DNA of 64,000 nt from Flavobacterium sp. (GCA_023259675.1 JALRGT010000002.1:124001-188000); one strand, 5' to 3'. Shown: positions 1 to 10,312, numbered from the stretch's first letter. The notes: generated by a model not told the origin, from the letters alone. Program-made: numbers and translations.

Positions 1-26
1 TCAATAGTAAATTAATTCAAAAAAAT

Positions 27-452
27 ATGACTAGTCCTGCTTCAGAATGTTTGTATTGTCAAAACAATGACACGCTCCATCAATTAATGATAAAAATCGG
101 TGACTTAGAAGTATCACAACTTTTCCTTTTCAAAGAGCAATCCTATTCCGGACGCTGTAATGTGGTTTATAAAGATCATGGAGTTGAGTTATATGAATTA
201 AACGATGAGCAAAGCGCAGCCTTCATGAGAGATGTAGCCAAAGTTGGAAAAGCAATCGCAATAGCCTTTAACCCTGATAAAATTAACTACGGTGCCTTTA
301 GTGATACCTTATCCCATTTGCATGTGCACATCGTTCCCAAATACAAGGACGGTTACGGATTTGGCAGCGTTTTTGAAATGAATCCACAAAAAACTTATTT
401 ATCCGATACCGAATATGAAACGGTTATTCAAAAAATAAAAGCCAATTTATAG
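27..452 (+). CDS. HIT family hydrolase
   Basis: A 141-residue protein of the histidine triad family, cytosolic nucleotide-binding hydrolases or transferases acting on phosphoramidates or dinucleoside polyphosphates. The HLHVHIVPK signature (H97, H99, H101) carries the catalytic triad. A CxxC pair at residues 8-11 may belong to a zinc site, as in some HIT proteins. The ATG at 27 is the first start seen, but the frame stays open to the left edge of the window, so a longer N-terminus cannot be excluded. It converges with valS, and a hairpin separates the two. The family call is secure; the substrate is unknown. Confidence 0.9.
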   Translation: MTSPASECLYCQNNDTLHQLMIKIGDLEVSQLFLFKEQSYSGRCNVVYKDHGVELYELNDEQSAAFMRDVAKVGKAIAIAFNPDKINYGAFSDTLSHLHVHIVPKYKDGYGFGSVFEMNPQKTYLSDTEYETVIQKIKANL

Positions 453-459
453 AATAAAA

Positions 460-491
460 AATATCCCATTCGCCTTGGCAAATGGGATATT
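460..491. terminator. Bidirectional hairpin terminator
   Basis: A perfect 11-bp stem (AATATCCCATT / AATGGGATATT) with a 10-nt loop lies between two convergent genes. A-rich sequence precedes it and T-rich sequence follows, so it can act in both directions. Confidence 0.85.
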
Positions 492-514
492 AAATTTTAT
501 AAATAGACTAAAAC

Positions 515-3148
515 TTATTTCAATCCAGCTAAACTGTGCTCGATTGTTTCAATTTTAGACAAAGCATCCGCTTCTTTTTGCCTTTCATTCGCAATTACTT
601 TTTCTGGCGCACCGGACACAAACTTCTCGTTAGACAATTTAGCCTGTACCGATTTTAAGAATCCTTGGGTATAAACCAATTCGGCCGTAAGTTTTGCAAT
701 TTCTTCCTCAACATTGATATTTCCGGTAATCGGGATAAAATATTCATTCGATTTTACTCTAAAAGACAAAGCACCATCCACTTTATCTGAAACATATTCC
801 AGCGATGTAATATTTCCCAGTTTGGTTATTACCGAATCAAAATAAGTCGATGTACTATCGTTATTAATCGCTTTCAAATCAATTGCATCCTTAAATGGGA
901 TATTCTTGTCTTTACGAATGGTTCGTATTCCTGATATCACTTCGATTGCATTTTCAAAATCGGCAATTAAATCCGCATTAAATGGCTTCATTTCTGGCCA
1001 AGTCGATACTATTAATGCTTCTTCTTTGGTTCTAGGCGCAAGAATATGCCAAATTTCCTCTGTCAAGAAAGGCATAAACGGATGTAATAATTTCAAATTA
1101 TTTTCTAACATTTCTATCGCTTTCGCAAAAGTTACGCTGTCAATCGGCTGTTGGTAGCCCGGTTTTATCATCTCTAGGAACCAAGAACAAAAATCATCCC
1201 AAACCAATTTATAAATCGCCATTAAAGCATCTGAGATTCTGTATTTCTCAAAATTATCTTCAATTTCTAAAAGTGTTTGTTGCAATTTGGCTTCATACCA
1301 TTCTATCGCCACTTTGGAAGATTCTGGTTGCGGAATAGTTTCCGAAACTTCCCATCCCTTAATCAATTTGAAAGCATTCCAGATTTTATTTGAAAAGCCT
1401 TTTCCTTGGTTACACAACTCTTCGTCAAACATGATATCGTTTCCGGCAGAAGCACTTAAAAGCAATCCTACACGAACTCCATCGGCACCAAATCTCTCAA
1501 TTAATTCTAATGGTTCCGGAGAATTCCCTAACGATTTAGACATTTTACGTCTTTGTTTGTCTCGAACCAACCCAGTTAAATATACATTGGTAAATGGTTT
1601 TTTACCTGTATATTCATAACCCGCAATAATCATTCTGGCCACCCAGAAAAACAAAATATCTGGACCTGTAACCAAATCATTGGTAGGATAATAATATTTA
1701 AAATCTTCGTTTTCCGGATTCATAATTCCACCAAAAACTGACATCGGCCATAACCAAGATGAAAACCAAGTATCTAGCGCGTCTGCGTCTTGTTTTAAGT
1801 CAGAAATGAGAAGTGAAAAGTTAGAAGTTTTGGCTTTTGCCAATTCTAAAGCATCTTCTATATTTTCAGCAACTACAAAATCCTCTTTTCCATCTCCGTA
1901 GAAATAGGCTGGAATCTGTTGTCCCCACCACAATTGACGAGAAATATTCCAATCTCGGATATTATTTAACCAATGAGCATAAGTATTCTCAAAACGTTTC
2001 GGATGCAATTTGATTTCTCCATCAACTAAAACTGCTTTGATAGCCGGTTTTACCAAATCTTCCATTTTCAAGAACCACTGATCAGAAAGCCTTGGTTCAA
2101 TAACTGCTTTGGTTCTTTCAGAAGTTCCCACTTTATTTAAGTGGATTTCTGTTTTTGCCAAAGCTCCAATTGTTTCTAACTCTTTTGCAATTTCGTCACG
2201 AACGACAAAACGGTCTTTCCCTTGGTAATGCAATCCAAAACTATTTAAAGTGGCATCTTCATTGAAGATATCAATAATCTCCAAATTATGTTTTTCACCC
2301 AATGTTTTATCGTTCATATCATGGGCTGGGGTCACTTTTAAACATCCTGTACCAAACTCCACATCTACATATTCATCTTCGATAATTGGAATCACACGAC
2401 CACAAATGGGCACAATCGCTTTTTTTCCTTTCAAATGAGCAAAACGTTCATCATTAGGATTAATGCAAATAGCGGTATCTCCAAAAATAGTTTCAGGACG
2501 TGTTGTTGCAACAGTTAAAAACTCCTCGGAACCTTCTATTTTATATTTCAAGAAAAATAATTTCCCTTGTTGTTCTTCATAAATCACTTCTTCATCAGAA
2601 AGTGTTGTTTTGGCTTCGGGATCCCAGTTTACCATTCGGTACCCTCTATAAATCAATCCTTTATTATACAAATCAACAAAAGAACGAATCACAGAGGCAG
2701 ACATATCAGGATCCATAGTGAATTTAGTGCGTTCCCAATCACAAGATGCACCTAATTGTTTCAGCTGATCCAAAATTACACCTCCGTATTTTTCTGTCCA
2801 ATCCCAAGCGTGCGCCAAGAATTCTTCACGGGACAAATCATTTTTATTGATTCCTTCGGCTTTCAATTTGGCCACTACTTTCGCTTCAGTGGCTATCGAA
2901 GCATGGTCTGTTCCCGGAACCCAACAAGCATTGAATCCTTTCAGACGGGCTCTTCGAATTAAAACATCCTGAATGGTATTGTTCAACATATGTCCCATAT
3001 GTAAGACTCCAGTAACGTTTGGTGGTGGAATTACAATTGTATATGGTGTTCTATGGTCTGGAACCGAATGAAAATAATTATTTTCCATCCAATAGGCGTA
3101 CCATTTATTTTCTATCGTCTTAGCATCAAATTGTGCGGGAATTGTCAT
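515..3148 (-). CDS. valS: Valyl-tRNA synthetase
   Basis: Charges tRNA-Val with valine in the cytosol. At 877 residues it has the normal bacterial length. The class I HIGH motif reads HMGH (residues 50-53) after PPPNVTG, and the second signature KMSKSLGN lies near residue 540. The inserted editing domain, with the threonine-rich ATTRPET segment, falls at about 200-340. The C-terminus (about 810-877) is a heptad-like coiled coil as expected for ValRS. The ATG at 3148 gives the usual N-terminus ([16 protein letters not shown]). The 5' leader holds a TACTTTTG -7 box and a small hairpin. Confidence 0.98.
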   Translation of the reverse strand: MTIPAQFDAKTIENKWYAYWMENNYFHSVPDHRTPYTIVIPPPNVTGVLHMGHMLNNTIQDVLIRRARLKGFNACWVPGTDHASIATEAKVVAKLKAEGINKNDLSREEFLAHAWDWTEKYGGVILDQLKQLGASCDWERTKFTMDPDMSASVIRSFVDLYNKGLIYRGYRMVNWDPEAKTTLSDEEVIYEEQQGKLFFLKYKIEGSEEFLTVATTRPETIFGDTAICINPNDERFAHLKGKKAIVPICGRVIPIIEDEYVDVEFGTGCLKVTPAHDMNDKTLGEKHNLEIIDIFNEDATLNSFGLHYQGKDRFVVRDEIAKELETIGALAKTEIHLNKVGTSERTKAVIEPRLSDQWFLKMEDLVKPAIKAVLVDGEIKLHPKRFENTYAHWLNNIRDWNISRQLWWGQQIPAYFYGDGKEDFVVAENIEDALELAKAKTSNFSLLISDLKQDADALDTWFSSWLWPMSVFGGIMNPENEDFKYYYPTNDLVTGPDILFFWVARMIIAGYEYTGKKPFTNVYLTGLVRDKQRRKMSKSLGNSPEPLELIERFGADGVRVGLLLSASAGNDIMFDEELCNQGKGFSNKIWNAFKLIKGWEVSETIPQPESSKVAIEWYEAKLQQTLLEIEDNFEKYRISDALMAIYKLVWDDFCSWFLEMIKPGYQQPIDSVTFAKAIEMLENNLKLLHPFMPFLTEEIWHILAPRTKEEALIVSTWPEMKPFNADLIADFENAIEVISGIRTIRKDKNIPFKDAIDLKAINNDSTSTYFDSVITKLGNITSLEYVSDKVDGALSFRVKSNEYFIPITGNINVEEEIAKLTAELVYTQGFLKSVQAKLSNEKFVSGAPEKVIANERQKEADALSKIETIEHSLAGLK

Positions 3149-3163
3149 AAAAGCAACTGTTAA

Positions 3164-3218
3164 AAACCAAACTTTTTGTTTGGTCTGATTTTTGTAATTT
3201 AAATAGGGGACAAAAGTA
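3164..3218 (-). promoter_or_regulatory. valS -7 box and leader hairpin
   Basis: On the minus strand TACTTTTG (3211-3218) fits the Bacteroidetes -7 consensus TAnnTTTG exactly; no clear -33 TTG is seen at the right distance. Between it and the valS start lies a hairpin with a 7-bp stem (ACCAAAC / GTTTGGT, about 3164-3186). No T-box sequence is recognisable, so a regulatory role is only a possibility. Confidence 0.5.
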
Positions 3219-3254
3219 AATAATTAAGCAGACTATAAAAAGAGAAATAAAAAT

Positions 3255-3284
3255 TTGTGCTCTATTTAAAAGAAACTATATTTA
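3255..3284 (+). promoter_or_regulatory. Promoter of the DUF1573-like gene
   Basis: TTG (3255-3257), 19 nt, then TATATTTA (3277-3284), one mismatch from TAnnTTTG. The start codon follows 17 nt after the box, giving a short leader. Confidence 0.6.
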
Positions 3285-3301
3285 CTTAAACAAAAATTCA
3301 A

Positions 3302-3691
3302 ATGAGAAAGACATTAACACTTTTAGCGATTCTGATTTTCAGCTGTATTGGATTTGCACAAAATGGTGCCAAAATTGAATTCAAAGCAGAAAACAACACA
3401 ATTGATTACGGTAAAATATCTAAAATGAAAGATAATGGAATTAGAGAATTTATTTTTACAAATACTGGAGACAAACCTCTAATAATTTATTCTGTTCAAT
3501 CTACATCGAGTTGCACTATTCTTTCTAAACAAAAAGACACCATTTTACCCGGAAAAAAAGGAGAAATCAAGGTAAAATACAACATGAATCCTGGTCCAAT
3601 CCGAAAAACTATTACTGTAGAATCTAATGCTACAAATTATGAAAATGGCCGAATTCCTTTAAAAATAAAAGGAGAAGTTTTAGCCAATTAA
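3302..3691 (+). CDS. DUF1573-family secreted protein
   Basis: A 129-residue exported protein. Residues 1-19 form a signal peptide (MRKTLTLLAILIFSCIGFAQ region) ending at FAQ. The remainder is one Ig-like beta-sandwich of the DUF1573 kind: the pattern IDYGKI ... FIFTNTGDKPLII ... CTILSKQKDTILPGKKGEIKVKYN ... KTITVESNA is typical. Proteins of this family are common in Bacteroidetes and are thought to act in the periplasm or at the cell surface; no activity is established. It has its own promoter and ends at a strong bidirectional terminator. Confidence 0.85.
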   Translation: MRKTLTLLAILIFSCIGFAQNGAKIEFKAENNTIDYGKISKMKDNGIREFIFTNTGDKPLIIYSVQSTSSCTILSKQKDTILPGKKGEIKVKYNMNPGPIRKTITVESNATNYENGRIPLKIKGEVLAN

Positions 3692-3705
3692 AAATACTTT
3701 CATTT

Positions 3706-3743
3706 AAAAAGTGCCTTTTGATTTTGTTCAAAAGGCACTTTTT
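3706..3743. terminator. Bidirectional hairpin terminator
   Basis: A perfect 15-bp stem (left arm 3706-3720, right arm 3729-3743; core AGTGCCTTTTG) with an 8-nt loop and a T-run on both strands, between convergent genes. Confidence 0.9.
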
Positions 3744-3744
3744 T

Positions 3745-5073
3745 TTATAATATATTCAACAATTGAAATCGGAACTTTAATTTTTGCTTGTTTCTTTCTA
3801 TTTCCAATTCAATCCATTTTTCCTCTTCTTGTTTCAATAAAAAATTAATTTCTTGCAATGAATATTTAAAAGCCGGATCATTATTTATGGAAATGATAAT
3901 ATCCCCTTCTTGCAAACCGCTATTAAATGCTGGGGAATCCTTCCTGATGTTTGAAATTTCATAGACTGGTTTTAGCTTAAATTCATATTTAAATTCAGCA
4001 TTATTTTTATCTGTTTCAGTATTCTTTTCCCCTTCCAACAAAGGAACAGTTTGAAGCTGAATCTTTTCATTTACCCATTGCGTTCCTACATGACGCACTT
4101 CTATACCACTTTTATTGTAACTAAATGGAGCATTATATACTCTGTTTTTTCTTAAATAAATTGCTTTATTAGGATAATCAAAAATTACCGAAAATCTTTT
4201 TAGAATTTCTCCACCAAGAGAGCCCACCCGACCGGGAATTAGAGTTAAGTTCTTTATTGAAAGGGAATCCGGAAATGCAACTATAGGCTTTTTGAATGTA
4301 AATTTTGAAATTGAAAATTCAGCTATTCTAGCCTTCTTTCCTTCAACTTCCCCACTTAACCCTTGCCCAAGATAATCGTCGAAATTTTTTTCAGGAACCA
4401 CTATTTGTTTGTTAACATTTTGAAAAAGCCAAATTGCATCACTATTTCCATTGTCTAACATTAATTTTACGGGGATTGGAACAGAATCTAACATTACAAC
4501 TCCTTCAACATAAGGCTTTGCCTTTTCTATTGTCACGGGAACTTTTACATATTTTTTCTCTATTTTCTTTCTGTTTTTCACATTGTCTTTATAGACAAAG
4601 ACTTTTTCCTTTTCGTAATTTATTTCGACTAAATTATTTTTAAAAAAAGAATAGCCAATAATTCCATTTACAGGAATTCCAATAAGAGAAGACAAATTAA
4701 ATTCGGGATCCAAGACGATATATATCAAATGGTTTTCGGACAGTAATTCTTTTACTAAAAGCGTATTACCAGTAGACCGTAATCCCTCAAAAAAATCTTT
4801 ACCTCCTAGACCAATCAATCTAATTTTTTCTGCATTCTTGAGGTTTAGATCCTTAGTTTCCTCTAAACCAAATAAAATAGTTTGCTCAACACCGGAGTCC
4901 AATAAAAAAGTTAATTGGGCTCCATTGACTTGTATTGGAATAAAAACCAAATTATTAATCAATTGAAAAGGAAAACTAAGTTTATTTCTCTTACCGACAT
5001 ACCTAAACCCTTCCTGTGCCCATAAGGGTACTACATAAAAAAATACTAAAAAAATTAGGATTATTTTTTTCAC
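3745..5073 (-). CDS. Retropepsin-like aspartyl protease with PDZ domain
   Basis: A 442-residue exported protein. A signal peptide ends near residue 20 (PLWAQ). Two aspartic-protease half-motifs are visible: LLDSG at about 58-62 and MLDNGNSDAIW at about 205, as in clan AA proteases of the PF13650 kind. A PDZ domain follows at about 370-435 (RKDSPAFNSGLQEGDIIISIN). This architecture is common in Bacteroidetes and probably acts in the periplasm or at the outer membrane; the substrate is unknown. The start codon is GTG, chosen because the signal peptide begins there. The second catalytic motif has N where many have S/T, so activity is not assured. Confidence 0.85.
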   Translation of the reverse strand: MKKIILIFLVFFYVVPLWAQEGFRYVGKRNKLSFPFQLINNLVFIPIQVNGAQLTFLLDSGVEQTILFGLEETKDLNLKNAEKIRLIGLGGKDFFEGLRSTGNTLLVKELLSENHLIYIVLDPEFNLSSLIGIPVNGIIGYSFFKNNLVEINYEKEKVFVYKDNVKNRKKIEKKYVKVPVTIEKAKPYVEGVVMLDSVPIPVKLMLDNGNSDAIWLFQNVNKQIVVPEKNFDDYLGQGLSGEVEGKKARIAEFSISKFTFKKPIVAFPDSLSIKNLTLIPGRVGSLGGEILKRFSVIFDYPNKAIYLRKNRVYNAPFSYNKSGIEVRHVGTQWVNEKIQLQTVPLLEGEKNTETDKNNAEFKYEFKLKPVYEISNIRKDSPAFNSGLQEGDIIISINNDPAFKYSLQEINFLLKQEEEKWIELEIERNKQKLKFRFQLLNIL

Positions 5074-5199
5074 AGTTCAAGCTTTTTATAAATTTAACAA
5101 AAAATACAATACAATTATGTGTTTTTGAAAGCAAATACAACAGCCATTTAAAGCAAGTTTGAAAAAAAAATTGCAAATTTGCAGCTCAATAATTTAAAC

Positions 5200-6420
5200 A
5201 TGCCAAATATATCCAACCGAGGCAGACAAATGCCCGAATCACCCATACGAAAGTTGGCTCCTTTTGCTGAAATGGCAAAGAACAAGGGGCATAAAGTATA
5301 CCATTTAAATATAGGTCAACCCGATATAAAAAGCCCTGAAGTGGCCATTCAAGCCATTAAAAACATTGATTTAACTATTATTGAATACGGTCCGTCGGAA
5401 GGTTATGAAAGTTATAGAAAAAAATTGGCTCAATTTTACACTAATCAAGATGTAAGAGTTTCTTTTGAAGATATTATGATTACCACCGGTGGATCTGAAG
5501 CTCTTTTATTTGCCTTAGGCAGCATCATGGACCAAGGGGATGAAATCATTATCCCGGAACCGTTTTACGCTAATTACAGTGCTTTCTCGGCAGAATCTGG
5601 CGCTACTGTAGTTCCCGTAAATTCTGTTTTTGAAGGAGGTTTCACCTTGCCCTCCATAGAAGAATTTGAAAAATTGATTACTCCTAAATCTAAAGCCATC
5701 CTGATATGTAATCCTAATAACCCGACTGGTTATTTATATTCTAAATCAGAAATTATTCAATTGGGTGAATTGGCAAAAAGACATGATTTATTCTTGATTG
5801 CCGATGAAGTATACCGAGAATTTATATATGAAAACGACATTCATTATTCTGTAATGAATCTGGAAGGATTAGAGCAAAATGTAATCATGATTGATTCCGT
5901 TTCTAAACGCTACAGCATGTGTGGTGCTCGAATTGGATGCATGGTGACCAAAAACAGACAAGTTATCCAGGCAGCGATGAAATTTGCCCAAGCTCGTTTG
6001 TGTCCGCCAACCATTGAACAAATTGCCTGTGAAGCAGCAATTGATACCCCTCAAAGTTATTTTGACGAAGTCATTTCTGAATATAAAGAACGAAGAGACA
6101 CTTTAATTACCGAATTAAACAAAATAGAAGGTGTAATTGTAACCAAACCTAAAGCTGCTTTTTACTGCATTGCACAACTTCCCGTTGACAATACAGATAC
6201 TTTTGCACAATGGCTATTGGAAAGTTACAATTTGAATGGAGAGACCGTAATGGTTGCTCCCGCTGCCGGTTTTTATTCTACTCCAGGGATGGGATTAGAC
6301 CAAGTACGAATCGCCTACGTTTTGAAAAAAGAAGACTTAATCAGTGCAGTTCGCATTCTAAAAGACGCAATTCCGGTTTATAATTCGATGCGATTAAAAA
6401 AAACGGTTGAAATTGAATAA
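5200..6420 (+). CDS. PLP-dependent class I/II aminotransferase
   Basis: A 406-residue fold-type I aminotransferase of the aspartate aminotransferase-like group, cytosolic. Seen: the N-terminal RGRQMPESPIRKLAPFA substrate segment, NPNNPTGY, the ADEVYREFIYE strand carrying the PLP Asp, and SVSKRYSMCGARIG with the Schiff-base lysine (about residue 237). An upstream in-frame TTG at 5179 would add seven residues, but the ATG at 5200 gives the usual N-terminus and is preferred. The amino acid substrate cannot be read from sequence alone. A terminator follows. Confidence 0.9.
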   Translation: MPNISNRGRQMPESPIRKLAPFAEMAKNKGHKVYHLNIGQPDIKSPEVAIQAIKNIDLTIIEYGPSEGYESYRKKLAQFYTNQDVRVSFEDIMITTGGSEALLFALGSIMDQGDEIIIPEPFYANYSAFSAESGATVVPVNSVFEGGFTLPSIEEFEKLITPKSKAILICNPNNPTGYLYSKSEIIQLGELAKRHDLFLIADEVYREFIYENDIHYSVMNLEGLEQNVIMIDSVSKRYSMCGARIGCMVTKNRQVIQAAMKFAQARLCPPTIEQIACEAAIDTPQSYFDEVISEYKERRDTLITELNKIEGVIVTKPKAAFYCIAQLPVDNTDTFAQWLLESYNLNGETVMVAPAAGFYSTPGMGLDQVRIAYVLKKEDLISAVRILKDAIPVYNSMRLKKTVEIE

Positions 6421-6470
6421 CCAATCAATCATTTATAGAATCATATAAATCAAAACATTACACTAAAAAC

Positions 6471-6500
6471 AAAGGCAATAATTACAGTATTATTGCCTTT
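6471..6500 (+). terminator. Hairpin terminator after the aminotransferase gene
   Basis: A 12-bp perfect stem (AAAGGCAATAAT / ATTATTGCCTTT) with a 6-nt loop, followed by ATTTTT. Confidence 0.85.
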
Positions 6501-6646
6501 ATTTTTCAAATAAATTAAAGAATTTCATATCATTAATCATCGCTATAAGGCCATTATTAAATAGTATAATCGATAGAAAATCTTTAGTTTTTATTAATTA
6601 TCTTTACCGCTTAAATTTACATACCCAATATAACAGTACCTTTTTG

Positions 6647-7318
6647 ATGATAAATAACGAAGAATTTCAAGACGAAATAGGAAACAATCACATTAGTACC
6701 AATGCCAAGAATCCTTTACGAGAAGATGCTTTTGACATTAGTGATGATGAAAAAATCGAAAAAATAAAAAAACATGTCCACAATATCCTTGAAACATTAG
6801 GAATGGATTTGACAGACGATAGTTTAAAAGGAACACCTAATCGGGTGGCCAAAATGTTTGTAAAAGAAATTTTTGGAGGATTAAATCCAAACAAAAAACC
6901 AAAAGCTTCAACATTTGACAATAATTACAAATATGGCGAAATGTTGGTCGAAAAAAACATCATCGTCTACTCTACTTGCGAACACCATCTATTACCGATT
7001 ATAGGAAGAGCACATGTGGCTTATATTTCCAATGGAACTGTAATTGGACTTTCAAAAATGAATAGAATTGTGGAATATTATGCTAAAAGACCTCAAGTAC
7101 AGGAACGCTTGACAATGCAAATTGTTCAGGAATTGCAAGTGGCTTTAGGAACAGAAGATGTGGCTTGTGTGATTGATGCGAAACATCTTTGTGTAAATTC
7201 AAGAGGAATTAGCGATATTGAAAGTAGCACGGTAACTTCTGAATTTGGAGGAAAATTTAAAGATGCCCAAACCCGCAGAGAATTTTTGGATTACATCAAA
7301 TTAGAAACTAAATTTTAA
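6647..7318 (+). CDS. folE: GTP cyclohydrolase I
   Basis: Converts GTP to 7,8-dihydroneopterin triphosphate, the entry to folate and pterin synthesis. The 223-residue protein holds the zinc ligands in STCEHHLLPI and in KHLCVNSRG, and the family core SKMNRIVEYYAKRPQVQERLT. The first 45 residues are acidic and variable, as often in this family. ATG at 6647 is preferred over an adjacent in-frame TTG at 6644. A TATCTTTA box at 6599-6606 is a plausible -7 element. A dispersed repeat separates it from cysS. Confidence 0.97.
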   Translation: MINNEEFQDEIGNNHISTNAKNPLREDAFDISDDEKIEKIKKHVHNILETLGMDLTDDSLKGTPNRVAKMFVKEIFGGLNPNKKPKASTFDNNYKYGEMLVEKNIIVYSTCEHHLLPIIGRAHVAYISNGTVIGLSKMNRIVEYYAKRPQVQERLTMQIVQELQVALGTEDVACVIDAKHLCVNSRGISDIESSTVTSEFGGKFKDAQTRREFLDYIKLETKF

Positions 7319-7344
7319 TTAAAAAAACAAGTTCTTCCCAATCC

Positions 7345-7440
7345 CTAGCCCTGATGGAAGCGGCATCTCCCGATATGGAAAAACAAGGCTTTTTAAGCCG
7401 TAGTTTTGTAAATCGGGAATACAGCGGACAGCAGGAATAG
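7345..7440 (+). repeat. Dispersed hairpin element, copy A
   Basis: Begins CTAGCCCTGATGGAAGCGG and ends ACAGCGGACAGCAGGA, the same outer frame found at 43571, 54526 and 63898. Between the ends is a nested stem: TCCCGAT pairs with ATCGGGA, AAAAC with GTTTT, and GGCTT with AAGCC. It fills almost the whole 139-bp folE-cysS spacer and leaves about 18 bp before the cysS start. Confidence 0.8.
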
Positions 7441-7457
7441 CTTCAAAAAAAACTAAA

Positions 7458-8936
7458 ATGCCTTTATATACTAAACAAGAACTAAAAATATACAATTCTC
7501 TATCAGGAGAAAAAGAAGTTTTTAAACCAATAAACGAAGGACATGTTGGAATGTATGTTTGTGGCCCAACAGTTTATAGCAATGTTCACTTAGGAAACGT
7601 GAGAACATTCATGTCTTTTGACGTGATTTTTAGGTATTTATTGCATTTAAATTATAAAGTTCGTTATGTTCGCAACATCACTGATGTGGGACATATCGTT
7701 GACGACAGTGATGAAGGAGAAGATAAAATCGCCAAGAAAGCTCGTTTGGAACAACTGGAACCGATGGAAGTTGTTCAACGCTATACGGTAGATTTTCATG
7801 ACATATTGAAAGCTTTCAACTTTTTACCCCCTAGTATTGAGCCGACTGCTACAGGACATATTATTGAACAAATTGAAATCATCAAAAAGATCATCGAAAA
7901 AGGAATTGGCTATGAAGCCAATGGTTCGGTATATTTTGATGTTGTCAAATTCAATGAAACGCACCATTATGGAATATTAAGCGGACGAAACATTGAGGAT
8001 ATGTTGGCAAATACCCGAGATTTGGACGGTCAATCGGACAAAAGAAATCCACAAGATTTTGCACTTTGGAAAAAAGCAGAACCAGAACACATCATGCGTT
8101 GGCCCTCTCCTTGGAGCGATGGTTTCCCGGGTTGGCATTTGGAATGTACGGCGATGAGTACCAAATATCTTGGAAACCATTTCGACATTCACGGTGGAGG
8201 AATGGATTTAAAATTTCCGCATCACGAATGTGAAATTGCACAAAACGAAGCTTGTACCGGACAAACACCCGTTAACTATTGGATGCACGCCAATATGCTG
8301 ACCTTGAACGGCAAGAAAATGGCCAAGTCTACGGGAAACAATATTTTACCAAGGGAAATCTTAACTGGAGACAATTCAATTTTAAGCAAAGCATTTCCTG
8401 CTTCAGTTGCCCGTTTTTTTATGCTTCAAGCACATTACCGTAGTATTCTTGATTTTTCTGACGACGCCATTGTGGCCGCCGAAAAAGGTTATAAAAGATT
8501 AATGGAGGCGATTACTGCTTTAAAAGACATCAAACAAAGCAACACTAGTTCTATAGACATAACATCTTGGAAACAACTTTGCTATGATGCCATGAATGAT
8601 GATTTTAACACCCCCATTTTAATAGCTCAATTATTTGAAGGAGTACGTTATATTAATTTATTGAAAGACGAAAAAGAAACACTTAATACTGAAGATTTAG
8701 AAACTTTCTCAAAATTGATAAATGCTTTTGTATTTGATGTTTTGGGATTAGAAGATGAAAAAGCAGCTGATGGCGAAAATGACCGTCTAGAAGGTACCAT
8801 CAATATGCTAATTGAAATGAGAAAGCAAGCCAGAGCCGATAAGAATTTTGCGCTTTCTGATCAAATTAGGGATCAACTATTAACTTTAGGGATTCAGCTG
8901 AAAGACGGAAAAGAAGGCACTACCTTTACAATTTAG
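7458..8936 (+). CDS. cysS: Cysteinyl-tRNA synthetase
   Basis: Charges tRNA-Cys. At 492 residues it has the usual length. The HIGH-type motif is HLGN in [18 protein letters not shown], and the KMSKS motif is [10 protein letters not shown] near residue 285. Zinc ligands are expected at the Cys of VCGPT and in the [10 protein letters not shown] and [10 protein letters not shown] segments, all present. The C-terminal anticodon-binding helices follow from about 350. Start ATG at 7458 gives the family N-terminus. A yidD gene follows closely and may be cotranscribed. Confidence 0.98.
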   Translation: MPLYTKQELKIYNSLSGEKEVFKPINEGHVGMYVCGPTVYSNVHLGNVRTFMSFDVIFRYLLHLNYKVRYVRNITDVGHIVDDSDEGEDKIAKKARLEQLEPMEVVQRYTVDFHDILKAFNFLPPSIEPTATGHIIEQIEIIKKIIEKGIGYEANGSVYFDVVKFNETHHYGILSGRNIEDMLANTRDLDGQSDKRNPQDFALWKKAEPEHIMRWPSPWSDGFPGWHLECTAMSTKYLGNHFDIHGGGMDLKFPHHECEIAQNEACTGQTPVNYWMHANMLTLNGKKMAKSTGNNILPREILTGDNSILSKAFPASVARFFMLQAHYRSILDFSDDAIVAAEKGYKRLMEAITALKDIKQSNTSSIDITSWKQLCYDAMNDDFNTPILIAQLFEGVRYINLLKDEKETLNTEDLETFSKLINAFVFDVLGLEDEKAADGENDRLEGTINMLIEMRKQARADKNFALSDQIRDQLLTLGIQLKDGKEGTTFTI

Positions 8937-8998
8937 TTTTAAAAACCTAACATGTGACAGTTTTTTTTTCAAAATACAACCACAAAAATAAGATTGAA

Positions 8999-9241
8999 AT
9001 GTTATCAAAAATCATAATATTCCCTTTTTTGTTGCTGGTTCGTTTTTACCAAGTCGCCATTTCTCCTTTTACTCCGGCAGCTTGTCGATTTGAACCTAGC
9101 TGTTCTTCTTATATGATAGAAGCTTTACAAAAACATGGTTTCTTTTATGGTGGTTTTTTAGGGCTAAAAAGAATCTTAAGTTGTCACCCTTGGGGAAAAA
9201 GAGGCTATGACCCTGTTCCCGATAAAAAATGCAAGCATTGA
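8999..9241 (+). CDS. yidD: Membrane protein insertion efficiency factor YidD
   Basis: An 81-residue protein that assists YidC-dependent insertion of inner-membrane proteins. The family signature is complete: [10 protein letters not shown], the cysteine-rich [30 protein letters not shown] and GYDPVP. The N-terminal hydrophobic stretch is an amphipathic helix. An in-frame GTG at 8954 would add 15 residues; the ATG at 8999 matches the family length and is chosen. It lies 62 bp after cysS with no terminator between. Confidence 0.95.
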   Translation: MLSKIIIFPFLLLVRFYQVAISPFTPAACRFEPSCSSYMIEALQKHGFFYGGFLGLKRILSCHPWGKRGYDPVPDKKCKH

Positions 9242-9314
9242 TTTTAATTCAGTACGTATTTTTTCAATCTTCAACATATAGTTCTAATTGGAAAGACTTA
9301 ACATAAATTTACAA

Positions 9315-9344
9315 TTGGTACTTAAAACAAAAAATGTATTTTTA
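9315..9344 (+). promoter_or_regulatory. lgt promoter
   Basis: TTG (9315-9317), 19 nt, TATTTTTA (9337-9344), close to the Bacteroidetes consensus. The ATG of lgt lies 16 nt after the box. Confidence 0.6.
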
Positions 9345-9360
9345 CAGCAAATAAAATATA

Positions 9361-10287
9361 ATGATACACGCTTTAAACATAGTTTGGAACCCTTCACAAG
9401 GTATTGATTTAGGATTTTTTGTTATTCGATTTTACAGCTTAATGTTTGTAATTGCATTTGGGTTAGGTTGGTACATCATGAAAAACATTTATGAAAGAGA
9501 AAACGAATCCATTGAAAACCTAGATTCCTTATTTATTTGGTCCGTTTTAGCCACATTAATTGGTGCACGATTAGGACATGTGTTTTTTTATGATTGGGAA
9601 TATTTCCGCAATCATTTATCTGAAATAATATTACCGTTCCGTTTTACCCCTAAATTTGAATTCACGGGCTACCAAGGACTAGCAAGCCACGGAGCAGCGA
9701 TATCCATTATCATAGCCATGTATTTTTACAGTAAAAAAGTACTGCACAGACCTATATTATGGATTTTGGACAGAGTAGTGTTAGCCGTTGCCAGTGGTGC
9801 TATTTTTGTACGTTTTGGAAATTTTTTCAATTCGGAGATTGTTGGAAAAGAAACAAATTCCTCTTTTGGAGTACAATTCATAAGAGACTATTTCAGTCCT
9901 AGAGATGCCGTGAATGCAACACAAATAGCTGACCCAAATGAAGCCTATAATGCCATCGCAACCAATCCACAATTTACCAATTTACTAAACCAAGTACCAG
10001 CCAAACATCCGGCACAATTGTACGAAGCTTTCGCTTATATGTTTGTATTTGCCATTTTGTTTTACCTATATTGGAAAACAGAAGCCAGAGAAAAATCAGG
10101 CTATTTATTTGGTCTATTTCTTGTTCTTTTATGGACTATTCGATTTATAGTAGAATATGTAAAAGAAAGTCAAGGTGGATTTGAGAGTTCCTTAGGTCTA
10201 TTTTCCACCGGACAATGGTTAAGTATTCCTTTTATATTAATTGGACTTTACTTTATGTTCACGGCTGAAAAACCGGTTAAAATATAA
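9361..10287 (+). CDS. lgt: Prolipoprotein diacylglyceryl transferase
   Basis: Transfers diacylglycerol from phosphatidylglycerol to the lipobox cysteine of prolipoproteins in the inner membrane, the first step of lipoprotein maturation. The 308-residue protein has about seven hydrophobic segments. Family motifs seen: the start GIDLGFFVIRFYSLMF, GARLGHVFFYDWEYF, the GLASHGAAISI segment, and the Lgt signature VRFGNFFNSEIVGKETN. HPAQLYEAFAYM and RFIVEYVKESQ complete the active-site region. Length is slightly above the Proteobacterial form, with an insert near residues 185-215. Many lipoproteins in this window (for example at 49416, 51264 and 57021) would be its substrates. Confidence 0.97.
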   Translation: MIHALNIVWNPSQGIDLGFFVIRFYSLMFVIAFGLGWYIMKNIYERENESIENLDSLFIWSVLATLIGARLGHVFFYDWEYFRNHLSEIILPFRFTPKFEFTGYQGLASHGAAISIIIAMYFYSKKVLHRPILWILDRVVLAVASGAIFVRFGNFFNSEIVGKETNSSFGVQFIRDYFSPRDAVNATQIADPNEAYNAIATNPQFTNLLNQVPAKHPAQLYEAFAYMFVFAILFYLYWKTEAREKSGYLFGLFLVLLWTIRFIVEYVKESQGGFESSLGLFSTGQWLSIPFILIGLYFMFTAEKPVKI

Positions 10288-10312
10288 TTTTTTATCATTT
10301 CTCTAATTATAC

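Noticed and set aside
3150..3230. T-box or other riboswitch in the valS leader.
   Set aside because: Only a small hairpin with a 7-bp stem is present; no T-box sequence, specifier loop or terminator pair is visible.
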